Origin: an uncultured Enterocloster sp.
GTDB taxonomy: Bacteria > Bacillota > Clostridia > Lachnospirales > Lachnospiraceae
NCBI GenBank assembly: GCA_944382045.1
Contig: CALWMT010000028.1
Coordinates: forward strand, 1-15,236
DNA: 15,236 nucleotides
Direction: 5' to 3'
Part shown: one piece after another, positions 5,281 through 11,766 of the stretch
How positions within the stretch are numbered: the first letter of the stretch is position 1
How the letters are laid out: every line of letters starts with the position of its first letter
Notes under the pieces: generated by a model
The model's input: the letters and a program-made list of their open reading frames with translations, nothing else
Told to the model about the DNA's origin: nothing
Databases searched by the model: none
Position numbers and translations under genes: made by a program

Positions 5281-5431
5281 AATAGTTCAGACGGCGGGCA
5301 GGAAGGGGCAAAATCAGGCGTCAAGCTTGCTTGTAAGCAAGATTTTTCCCCTTCCTGCACATCGGATGGACATCCGATGCTTCTTGTCCGGCCTTTGGCC
5401 GGGCAAGAAGATGTTCGCCGTCTGAACTGTT
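5281..5431. repeat. Three-armed palindromic element after the ABC-F gene
   Basis: The outer arms AGTTCAGACGGCG (5284-5296) and CGCCGTCTGAACT (5416-5428) are perfect and can be extended by three pairs. Inside are three consecutive hairpins. Arm A pairs GCAGGAAGGGG (5298-5308) with CCCCTTCCTGC (5348-5358) and contains AAAATC/GATTTT and CTTGC/GCAAG. Arm B is CATCGGATG (5360-5368) with CATCCGATG (5371-5379). Arm C is CTTCTTGTCCGGCC (5380-5393), loop TTT, with GGCCGGGCAAGAAG (5397-5410), one G-U. Almost every base is paired, as in a four-way junction. It may be a mobile palindromic repeat, a structured RNA or an elaborate terminator. It fills the gap to the Sua5 gene; no separate promoter is obvious there. 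Confidence 0.75.
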
Positions 5432-5471
5432 TGGAGCACGGCGAATAAAAGAAAGGCAAGGCGGATTGGCT

Positions 5472-6566
5472 ATGGATACAAAGGAAATCGTGATTAAGGA
5501 TAGGGAACATATAGAGGACAGCGAGCTTTTGGAGGCGGCGCGGATCCTGCGGGAGGGAGGCCTGGTGGCCTTCCCCACGGAGACAGTGTATGGACTTGGG
5601 GGAAATGCCCTGGACGAAAAGGCCTCTGAGAAAATTTATGCGGCCAAGGGACGCCCCTCGGACAATCCCCTGATTGCCCATGTCTCCTGTCTGGAGGAGG
5701 TTGGGCCTTTGGTCAGCCGGGTTCCGGAGGCGGGGAGAAAGCTTATGGAGGCCTTCTGGCCTGGGCCGCTGACCCTCATTTTCCCCAAGAGCAGCCAGGT
5801 GCCCTACGCCACCACCGGGGGGCTTGAGACGGTGGCTGTCCGAATGCCGGACGATCCGGTGGCCAGCCGGCTGATCGCCCTGGCCGGCGTGCCGGTGGCG
5901 GCCCCCAGCGCCAACACCTCGGGGCGGCCCAGCCCCACCACAGCGGGGCATGTGCGGGATGATCTCTCGGGAAAAATTGACATGATTATCGATGGGGGGC
6001 CGGTGGGAATCGGCCTTGAATCCACCATTGTGGACGTGTCCGGACCTGTGCCCACTGTTCTTAGGCCCGGCGCAATCACCATGGAGATGCTGGAGGACAT
6101 TCTGGGGGAGGTGGCCATTGACCCGGCCATCCTGGGGCCTATGGCAGAGGGGGAGCGGCCCAAGGCCCCGGGAATGAAATACAAACACTACGCGCCCAAG
6201 GCGGAGCTCACCCTAGTGGAGCCGGGGACTGACTGGGATGCGGCGGAGACTGCGCGGGAGGCCGCCATGATTGCCAAGGTGCGGCAGCTGGCCCTGGAGG
6301 CCGCCGGGGAAGGCCGCCGGGTGGGCATTATTTGTACGGACGAGTCGCGGGCCTGCTATGAGGATGTGCCGGGAGCCATGCTGCAGAGCATCGGCAGCAG
6401 GCGCAGCCAGAGCTCTGTGGCTCACAATCTGTATCAGGTTCTGCGGGAGTTTGACGACCTGGGGGCGGAGTGCATCTTTTCCGAAAGCTTCCCGAAGGAC
6501 CATCTGGGGCAGGCGATTATGAACCGCCTGTCAAAGGCCGCCGGCTATCACATTATCAAAGCGTGA
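5472..6566 (+). CDS. sua5: Sua5-type L-threonylcarbamoyladenylate synthase
   Basis: The enzyme makes threonylcarbamoyl-AMP from threonine, bicarbonate and ATP, the first step of the t6A37 modification of tRNAs that read ANN codons. The 364-residue form has a YrdC domain (about 15-205) and a C-terminal Sua5 domain. Conserved stretches include FPTETVYGLG (34-43), KGRPSDNPL (59-67), WPGPLT (96-101) and SANTSGRPSP (146-155). KAPGMKYKHYAPKAE is the usual link into the Sua5 domain. I chose ATG 5472, with AAGGCGG 7 bases upstream, over TTG 5466. The enzyme acts in the cytoplasm and is normally essential or near-essential. It converges on the copper ATPase gene. Confidence 0.93.
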   Translation: MDTKEIVIKDREHIEDSELLEAARILREGGLVAFPTETVYGLGGNALDEKASEKIYAAKGRPSDNPLIAHVSCLEEVGPLVSRVPEAGRKLMEAFWPGPLTLIFPKSSQVPYATTGGLETVAVRMPDDPVASRLIALAGVPVAAPSANTSGRPSPTTAGHVRDDLSGKIDMIIDGGPVGIGLESTIVDVSGPVPTVLRPGAITMEMLEDILGEVAIDPAILGPMAEGERPKAPGMKYKHYAPKAELTLVEPGTDWDAAETAREAAMIAKVRQLALEAAGEGRRVGIICTDESRACYEDVPGAMLQSIGSRRSQSSVAHNLYQVLREFDDLGAECIFSESFPKDHLGQAIMNRLSKAAGYHIIKA

Positions 6567-6567
6567 C

Positions 6568-6600
6568 GCCGGCGGGCGAGCACGCGCCAGCGGCCATTTT
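6568..6600 (+). terminator. Weak terminator-like hairpin between convergent genes
   Basis: GCCG (6568-6571) with CGGC (6591-6594), and GGCG (6575-6578) with CGCC (6585-6588), form an interrupted stem followed by CATTTT. It sits in the 43-base gap between the converging Sua5 and ATPase genes. It is imperfect, so a modest candidate. Confidence 0.3.
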
Positions 6601-6609
6601 GTGTTCGGA

Positions 6610-8520
6610 TCAGCGGCCTTTGGAATATTTCCAGCGCAGGAGAAAGGCGGAGTGGACGATTACCGCCACGGAGCCTGCATTGTGAACAAGGGCGCCGACC
6701 ACCGGATTCAGGATGCCGGTGATGGCGAGAATGATGGCGGCAAAATTTAAGGTCATGGAGAAGGCCAGGTTGCACTTGATGACGGTCATCATCCGCCGGG
6801 CCAGGCGCAGCAGATGAGGCAGCTCGCGGATATCGTCATTTACCAGGGCAATGTCCGCAGCGTCCACCGCGATGTCGCTCCCCACGCCGCCCATGGCGAT
6901 GCCCACAAAGGCCTTTTTTAAGGCGGGCGCGTCATTGATGCCGTCTCCGATCATGCAGACCTGCTCCCCCTTGCTCTGGCAGGCGTCGATAAAATCCAGC
7001 TTATCCTCCGGCAGGCAGTCGGAGCGGTACTCCTGGATGTCCAGCAGACGGGCAATGTGGGAGGCCGCGCTTTCGTGATCCCCAGTCAGAAGGACGGGAG
7101 CAGCTCCCGCCTTTTTTATTTCCTCAATGGTGGAGCGGGCATCCTGCCTGGGCGTGTCGGAGAGCGCGGCAAATCCTGCGGCTTCCCTGTTGACCCCGAT
7201 GTAAATGAGGGTGCAGCCCTCCTCCAGATGGGGAGCGGCTGCCCGGATCAGGTTCGGGGGAAGGGAAATGCCTTTCTCCTCAAAAAGCTCCTTGTTTCCC
7301 GCAAGAACCACATCTCCATCGATGTCCGCCTGCACCCCCCGGCCGGGAAGCATCTGGAAGCCCTGGGCCTGGGGAAGCGGCTGGCTTTCGCTTTCCCGGA
7401 AGCAGCGCACCACTGCCTTTCCAAGAGGATGCTCGGAGCGCTGCTCTGCGCCGGCCAGAAGGGCATAAAGCCGCGTATCAGGCATGGAGTCCGCCATGCT
7501 TAAAACCGCCGTTACCTGGGGAGTGCCATAGGTAAGGGTTCCCGTCTTGTCAAAGGTGATGCGGGATACCTTAGCCAGCCGTTCCAGGGCATCCCCCTCC
7601 CGGACAAGAAAGCCGTGGCGGGTGGAATTGCCGATGGCGGCCATGATGGCGGTGGGGGTGGCAAGAACCAGGGAGCAGGGGCAGAACACAACCAGGATGG
7701 TGACAGCCCGGATGATTTCCCCGCTGATAAGCCAGGTGAGGGCGGCGGCGGTCAGAGCCGAGATGACGACCCAGACGGCCCACCGGTCCGCAAGGCCCAC
7801 GATCTTGGCCTTGCCCGCATCCGCAGACTGAACCAGGCGGATCATGCGCTGGATGGAGCTGTCCTCCCCCACCTTTTCCGCCCGCATGTCGAAGGAGCCG
7901 AACTGGTTGACCGTTCCGCTGGATACGGCATCCCCGGGCCCCTTGTCCACCGGAAGGGATTCTCCGGTCATCACCGCCTGATTGACGGAGGTCTCCCCGG
8001 AGAGAATGGTGCCGTCCACCGGGATTGTCTCTCCGGGGAGAACACGGAGAATATCTCCCACCTGCACGCTGCGGGCGTCAATGATCTCCTCCGATATCTC
8101 CGAGGATCCGGACGCGGGAGAGGCACAAGAGCCTGAAATCCGCCGGGCAGTCTGGGGGGTCAAATGCACCAGCTTTTCAATGCCGGCCCTGGCCCTGGCC
8201 ACGGTCAGCTCCTCCAAGAGACCGCCCAGCTGCATGATAAAGGCCACCTCACCAGCTGCGAAATCCTCGCCGATGATGACGGAGGCGATGAGGGCGATGG
8301 ACACCAGCACATCGGCTGTAATGTCAAAGGCAGTGACAAGGCCAATGACCGCTTCCAGGATGATGGGCAGTCCGCAGAGAACGATTGCGATCCAGGCAGG
8401 ATCAAAGGGGAGAGGGGGATGGGGCAGCAGGCTCGCCAGGAGAGCAAGGCCGGAAATGATGAGAAATGCGATGTCCCTGCGGGTGCCGCCCCACTCCAAG
8501 ATACGCTCTAATTGTTTCAT
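6610..8520 (-). CDS. P1B-type heavy-metal ATPase, probably copper exporter
   Basis: This 636-residue ATP-driven membrane pump has the transmembrane metal site CPC at 280-282, the phosphorylation motif DKTGT with Asp324, the P1B His-Pro pair (SEHPLG, His364) and the GDGINDAP hinge near 525-531. Paired hydrophobic segments occupy the N-terminus, the 240-290 region and the last 60 residues. No N-terminal CxxC metal-binding domain is present, so it is shorter than classic CopA. AAGGAGG lies 11 bases before the ATG. The promoter carries CsoR-like palindromes and csoR is directly upstream, pointing to Cu(I) efflux. The last membrane segment (HNAGSVAVIVHSA) differs from textbook CopA, so zinc, cadmium or another soft metal remains possible. 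Confidence 0.88.
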   Translation of the reverse strand: MKQLERILEWGGTRRDIAFLIISGLALLASLLPHPPLPFDPAWIAIVLCGLPIILEAVIGLVTAFDITADVLVSIALIASVIIGEDFAAGEVAFIMQLGGLLEELTVARARAGIEKLVHLTPQTARRISGSCASPASGSSEISEEIIDARSVQVGDILRVLPGETIPVDGTILSGETSVNQAVMTGESLPVDKGPGDAVSSGTVNQFGSFDMRAEKVGEDSSIQRMIRLVQSADAGKAKIVGLADRWAVWVVISALTAAALTWLISGEIIRAVTILVVFCPCSLVLATPTAIMAAIGNSTRHGFLVREGDALERLAKVSRITFDKTGTLTYGTPQVTAVLSMADSMPDTRLYALLAGAEQRSEHPLGKAVVRCFRESESQPLPQAQGFQMLPGRGVQADIDGDVVLAGNKELFEEKGISLPPNLIRAAAPHLEEGCTLIYIGVNREAAGFAALSDTPRQDARSTIEEIKKAGAAPVLLTGDHESAASHIARLLDIQEYRSDCLPEDKLDFIDACQSKGEQVCMIGDGINDAPALKKAFVGIAMGGVGSDIAVDAADIALVNDDIRELPHLLRLARRMMTVIKCNLAFSMTLNFAAIILAITGILNPVVGALVHNAGSVAVIVHSAFLLRWKYSKGR

Positions 8521-8543
8521 GGGGAAATAAACCTCCTTAAACC

Positions 8544-8562
8544 TATACCCCTATGGGTATTA
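8544..8562. promoter_or_regulatory. CsoR-like operator 1
   Basis: TATACCCCTATGGGTATTA is a near-palindrome with a C-run and a G-run on either side of TAT, the pattern of CsoR operators. It lies just downstream of the ATPase -10 element, where bound repressor would block transcription. Confidence 0.65.
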
Positions 8563-8570
8563 ATACGACC

Positions 8571-8599
8571 ATTATACCTATAGGGGTATAGGTTGTCAA
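8571..8599 (-). promoter_or_regulatory. Consensus promoter of the metal ATPase
   Basis: Read on the minus strand: TTGACA (8599-8594), a 17-base spacer and TATAAT (8576-8571), both exact consensus. The spacer and -10 are occupied by operator 2, so repressor binding would exclude RNA polymerase. Confidence 0.85.
8573..8590. promoter_or_regulatory. CsoR-like operator 2, inside the promoter
   Basis: TATACCTATAGGGGTATA is an imperfect palindrome of the same type as operator 1, in the opposite orientation. It covers the spacer and part of the -10 of the ATPase promoter. The two sites start 29 bases apart. Confidence 0.7.
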
Positions 8600-8606
8600 G
8601 AAGCTG

Positions 8607-8636
8607 AAAAAACATCCCCGGCAGACAGCCGGAGAT
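8607..8636 (-). terminator. Intrinsic terminator of csoR
   Basis: On the minus strand ATCTCCGGC pairs with GCCGGGGAT (nine pairs, one G-U) around the loop TGTCT. A G and then six Ts follow (8612-8607). It separates csoR transcription from the ATPase promoter immediately downstream. Confidence 0.85.
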
Positions 8637-8645
8637 TAGACATAA

Positions 8646-8697
8646 CCGTTCAGGCGACAGGTAAACAGGGATAAGAAGATGCCTGCCGCCTGAACGG
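8646..8697. repeat. Inverted repeat related to the GTTCAGACGGCG palindrome
   Basis: CCGTTCAGGCG (8646-8656) and CGCCTGAACGG (8687-8697) are perfect inverted repeats. After one mismatch the stem continues with CAGG/CCTG (8658-8661 and 8682-8685). The core GTTCAG-R-CG is shared with the palindromes at 3473 and 5284. It lies between the csoR stop codon and the csoR terminator. Confidence 0.6.
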
Positions 8698-8703
8698 CTG
8701 CGA

Positions 8704-8979
8704 TTAGACCATGTTGGCGAAGCGCTCCACCGCCTTTGTGAATTTCGCAATCGTCTGCTCTGCGTCGCCGTGCTCGATGCCGTCCCGGACACAGTGGTTG
8801 ATATGGCCTTCCAGAACCACCTGCCCAACCTTGTGAAGGGCGGATTTGGCCGCATTGATCTGGGCGAGAATGTCCTCGCAGGGCACGTCCTCATCCACCA
8901 TCCGGTCAATGGCCTGGACCTGTCCGATAATCTTTTTGAGCCTCCGGTGGAGATTTTCCGAATCCATGCACTGTCTCAT
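8704..8979 (-). CDS. csoR: CsoR-type copper-sensing repressor
   Basis: This 91-residue all-helical repressor belongs to the CsoR/RcnR/FrmR (DUF156) family. The ligand set Cys34, His59 and Cys63 has the same spacing (25 and 4 residues apart) as Cys36/His61/Cys65 of the studied mycobacterial CsoR, which supports Cu(I) sensing. Apo-CsoR binds GC-tract palindromes and Cu(I) releases it. I chose the ATG at 8979 because AAGGAGGT lies just upstream of it. The longer frame from 9057 runs through this site and its promoter. The gene lies upstream of the ATPase on the same strand but has its own promoter and terminator. Confidence 0.92.
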   Translation of the reverse strand: MRQCMDSENLHRRLKKIIGQVQAIDRMVDEDVPCEDILAQINAAKSALHKVGQVVLEGHINHCVRDGIEHGDAEQTIAKFTKAVERFANMV

Positions 8980-9021
8980 AAAAACGATACCTCCTTCTGC
9001 CGCAGTCAGCGGATATCCTTT

Positions 9022-9050
9022 ATTATGGGGGAAGCATGGGGGAATGTCAA
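9022..9050 (-). promoter_or_regulatory. Promoter of csoR
   Basis: Read on the minus strand: TTGACA (9050-9045), a 17-base spacer and CATAAT (9027-9022), one mismatch from consensus. The spacer has two runs of five Cs. No palindrome as clear as those at the ATPase promoter is present, so autoregulation is uncertain. Confidence 0.8.
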
Positions 9051-9082
9051 TACCCATCGGACGGACCTCCGCCTGGGGCCTT

Positions 9083-9130
9083 CCAGCAGCCCGCCGCCAT
9101 ATGTGCTGCCCAGCAGCCCGCCGCCATATG
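9083..9130. repeat. 27-base direct repeat upstream of the LRR gene
   Basis: CCAGCAGCCCGCCGCCATATG occurs exactly twice (9083-9103 and 9110-9130), with the six bases TGCTGC between the copies, so the period is 27. It lies between the divergent csoR and LRR genes. It may be a regulatory tandem site or a replication-slippage product. Confidence 0.75.
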
Positions 9131-9168
9131 CCTCTTGAAAAAATGCGGAAAGCTGATAAACTAATAGC

Positions 9169-10113
9169 ATGAAATTACTATATAAAACCCTGCCGGAGGG
9201 GATCTGTATCCGGCGCTATTACAGCTTGGATGGTTTTGCCCGGATTCCCGGGCAGGTGGAGGGAAGGCCGGTCCGGGAGCTGGACCGCTATGCATTTTCC
9301 GAGACAGTCCGGGGACAGGAGGATCTGCCCGGACAATGGGAGGACGAGCCTGCCGTAAAGGGGGAAGGGCTCACGGCCCTTGCGCTTCCGCAGACGCTGC
9401 AGCGGGTGGGAGCCTACGCATTTTACAACTGCTCCCAGTTAAAAAGCCTCTCCTTCTTCAGCACGGTGGAGGACTGGGGAGCCGGTGTATTTACAGGGTG
9501 CAGCGGTCTTGGAGAGCTGGATATCCAGCTGATGGGCGGCCCGCGCTCCTGCTTTAAGGAGGTTCTCTCAGAGCTTCGGCAGACCCTGACAGTGTCCTGC
9601 AGGGATTCCAGCGGGGCGCTTGCGGCACGGCTTATATTTCCGGAATTTTTTGAGGAATCCGTGGAGAATACGCCGGCCCGCATTCTTATGCGGGAAATGC
9701 ACGGCTGCGGCCATATGTACCGGTACTGCTTTGAGGGGCCGGAATTTTCCTTCGGGGAGTACGACCGGCTGTTTCCCCATGTGCAGGTCCAGGAGAAGCC
9801 GGAGCTTGTGACCAGGCTGGCCGTCTACCGGCTCTACTGGCCCAAGGGGCTTATAAGGGACGGGGAGGAGGCGTACTGGGCTTACCTGAAGGAGCACATG
9901 AGGGAGACGGTGCTTGGGCTCATAAAGAGGGACGAGCTTTCCATACTCCGCTGGCTGACCCGCTCCCCCCGCATTGACAGGGCGGATATGGAGGAAATGG
10001 TTCTGGCCGCTGCGGCGTCCCCGGACCCCAGGGCGTCAGCCCTGATCATGGATGCAAGGGGCCAAAGCCTGGGGGCAGAAGGCCCTAGGACGCAGCGAAC
10101 CTTTATACTGTAA
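9169..10113 (+). CDS. BspA-like leucine-rich-repeat protein
   Basis: The 314-residue protein has no signal peptide and no membrane segment. Residues of about 67-120 contain two or three LRR_5-type repeats (GLTALALPQTLQRVGAYAFY, then NCSQLKSLSF and GCSGLGELDI). These have the N-C-S / G-C-S turns typical of the BspA family. The remainder is helical with several Trp, Tyr and Glu and matches no domain I know. No good ribosome binding site precedes ATG 9169 (only GGAAAG about 17 bases away), so the start is less certain. Cytoplasmic LRR_5 proteins of this kind are common in gut Clostridia and their role is unknown, probably protein binding. Confidence 0.75.
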   Translation: MKLLYKTLPEGICIRRYYSLDGFARIPGQVEGRPVRELDRYAFSETVRGQEDLPGQWEDEPAVKGEGLTALALPQTLQRVGAYAFYNCSQLKSLSFFSTVEDWGAGVFTGCSGLGELDIQLMGGPRSCFKEVLSELRQTLTVSCRDSSGALAARLIFPEFFEESVENTPARILMREMHGCGHMYRYCFEGPEFSFGEYDRLFPHVQVQEKPELVTRLAVYRLYWPKGLIRDGEEAYWAYLKEHMRETVLGLIKRDELSILRWLTRSPRIDRADMEEMVLAAAASPDPRASALIMDARGQSLGAEGPRTQRTFIL

Positions 10114-10121
10114 ATCTGTAT

Positions 10122-10147
10122 GCCGCCTGCCGGCGGCAGAGCTTTTA
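10122..10147 (+). terminator. Hairpin after the LRR gene
   Basis: GCCGCC (10122-10127), loop TGCC, GGCGGC (10132-10137) is a perfect GC stem. It is followed after seven bases by only four Ts. It could act as a weak terminator or mRNA stabiliser before the aminopeptidase gene. Confidence 0.35.
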
Positions 10148-10192
10148 GAGAACAGCAGAAAATAACGAGAAACACAACGAGGAGGACAGAAG

Positions 10193-11590
10193 ATGACAAA
10201 GAAAACCGACGGGAAGGAGCTTCAAAAGCAGCTTGCCTGGGAATTTCCCAATATAGGAAAGGAAGCCCCGGAGCAGAGAGAGAAGGCGGAGAAATACTGC
10301 CGGGATTATAAGGGATTTCTCAACCGGGGAAAGACCGAGAGAGAGTGCGTGAGGGAAGCGGTGCGGATGCTCAAGAAGGCGGGCTACAAGCCCTTCGACC
10401 GGAAGGCCTCCTATGAGCCCGGCGATAAGGTGTATTATGTCAATCGGGAGAAGGCCCTTATCGCCACAACCTTCGGAAAGCGGCCCTTGGCGGAGGGACT
10501 GCGGATCAACGGAGCCCACATTGATTCCCCCAGGCTGGATTTAAAGCCCAGCCCCCTGTATGAGAAGGACGAGATCGCTTATTTTAAAACTCATTATTAC
10601 GGGGGCCTGCGCAAATACCAGTGGGGCACCATCCCCCTGGCGATTCACGGCGTGGTGATAAAAAAGAATGGGGAGGCCCTCACCCTTTCGCTGGGAGAGG
10701 AGGAGGACGATCCGGTTCTCTGCATCACGGACCTTCTGCCCCATCTGTCTGCCAAGCAGAATGAGAGACCCTTAAAGGACGGGCTTAAGGGGGAGGAGCT
10801 GAACGCGGTGACGGGCTCCCTGCCCTATGAGGGGGAGGACATCAAGGAGCCGGTGAAGCTGGGCGTGCTCGCCCTCCTCCATGACCGCTATGGGATTACG
10901 GAGAAGGATTTCCTGCGGGCTGAGATTGAGCTGGTTCCTGCAGGAAAGGCCAGAGACGTGGGTCTTGACAAAAGCCTTATAGGCGCCTACGGCCAGGACG
11001 ACCGGGTCTGCGCCTACACAGCGCTGACCGCGGAGATTGACACAAAAAAGCCGGAGCACACCACGGTCACCATCCTCACCGACAAGGAGGAGATAGGGTC
11101 CGACGGAAATACAGGCTTCAACTCCGACTATGTGCTCCACTATATCGAGGATCTGGCGGAAATGGAGGGCGTGCCGGTGCGTGACGTGCTGCGGGCCTCT
11201 CTCTGCCTGTCCTCCGATGTGAATGCGGCCTATGATCCCACGTTTTCCGATGTGTATGAGAAGCGCAATTCCTGCTATATTAATAAGGGGTGCGTGCTAT
11301 CCAAGTATACGGGGGCCAGGGGAAAATCCGGCTCCAACGACGCCAGCGCGGAGACCATGGCAAAGGTTATCGCCATTATGGAGGAGGACGGCGTGTACTG
11401 GCAGGCCGGAGAGCTGGGTGCCGTGGATGTAGGCGGCGGCGGGACCATTGCCAAGTTTGCCGCCCATATGAATATCGATACTGTGGATCTGGGCGTTCCT
11501 ATCCTGAGTATGCATTCCCCCTTTGAGCTGGCATCCAAGCTGGATATTTACAATACATACAGGGCATTTAAAGCATTTTATAAAAATTGA
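10193..11590 (+). CDS. M18-family zinc aminopeptidase
   Basis: This 465-residue cytoplasmic metallopeptidase removes N-terminal residues from peptides. The co-catalytic metal-site motifs are in family order: H-x-D in GAHIDSPRLDLKP (His109, Asp111), the bridging acid in GQDDR (267-271), the catalytic Glu pair in DKEEIGSDG (Glu299-Glu300), the SSDVNAAYDP segment, and the C-terminal His441 in LSMHSPFE. The length fits M18 enzymes. GAGGAGG lies 7 bases before the ATG. It is transcribed the same way as the LRR gene, 79 bases behind it, with a hairpin between. The exact residue preference (acidic, leucine or other) cannot be read by eye. Confidence 0.9.
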   Translation: MTKKTDGKELQKQLAWEFPNIGKEAPEQREKAEKYCRDYKGFLNRGKTERECVREAVRMLKKAGYKPFDRKASYEPGDKVYYVNREKALIATTFGKRPLAEGLRINGAHIDSPRLDLKPSPLYEKDEIAYFKTHYYGGLRKYQWGTIPLAIHGVVIKKNGEALTLSLGEEEDDPVLCITDLLPHLSAKQNERPLKDGLKGEELNAVTGSLPYEGEDIKEPVKLGVLALLHDRYGITEKDFLRAEIELVPAGKARDVGLDKSLIGAYGQDDRVCAYTALTAEIDTKKPEHTTVTILTDKEEIGSDGNTGFNSDYVLHYIEDLAEMEGVPVRDVLRASLCLSSDVNAAYDPTFSDVYEKRNSCYINKGCVLSKYTGARGKSGSNDASAETMAKVIAIMEEDGVYWQAGELGAVDVGGGGTIAKFAAHMNIDTVDLGVPILSMHSPFELASKLDIYNTYRAFKAFYKN

Positions 11591-11619
11591 CGGAAGGGCT
11601 TTTTTTTCCGGGCCTTGTA

Positions 11620-11714
11620 TGATATAACTATGTACAGCGCACCTTTTCGGCGGCCCTTAAAGGCTCCGGCGGGTGCGGCTAAGCGGCAGCGGCCTGCGCA
11701 GAGGGGCGCTCTGC
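11620..11714 (+). promoter_or_regulatory. Possible extended -10 promoter and structured leader
   Basis: TGATATAAC (11620-11628) fits an extended -10 element; only a T-run stands at the -35 position. The leader then holds GCAGAG (11698-11703), loop GGGCG, CTCTGC (11709-11714), and a longer-range pairing CGCACC/GGTGCG. This would start the operon beginning with the trigger-factor-like lipoprotein. No known riboswitch is recognisable. Confidence 0.35.
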
Positions 11715-11766
11715 CTGCTCATTGTCTGAGCTGCTGCTAAAAATGTAAGAGAAAAGGATATGCGAT

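Noticed and set aside
5281..5431. CRISPR array or insertion sequence
   Set aside because: The repeats are inverted arms, not evenly spaced direct repeats, and no transposase frame is present inside or next to the element.
5466..5471. TTG start two codons earlier for the Sua5 gene
   Set aside because: ATG at 5472 has AAGGCGG at the proper distance; from the TTG the same site would be only one base away.
5139..6188. Minus-strand frame of 349 codons
   Set aside because: It runs antisense through the end of ABC-F, the palindromic element and half of Sua5. Both genes are strongly supported on the plus strand, so this is a GC-rich shadow.
7057..8530. Several plus-strand frames of 90-180 codons
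   Set aside because: They lie opposite the P1B ATPase, whose motifs are all intact on the minus strand; no independent start signals or motifs were seen.
8980..9057. Longer N-terminus for csoR starting at 9057
   Set aside because: It would include the promoter and the AAGGAGGT ribosome site; the start at 8979 fits both the ribosome site and the known CsoR length.
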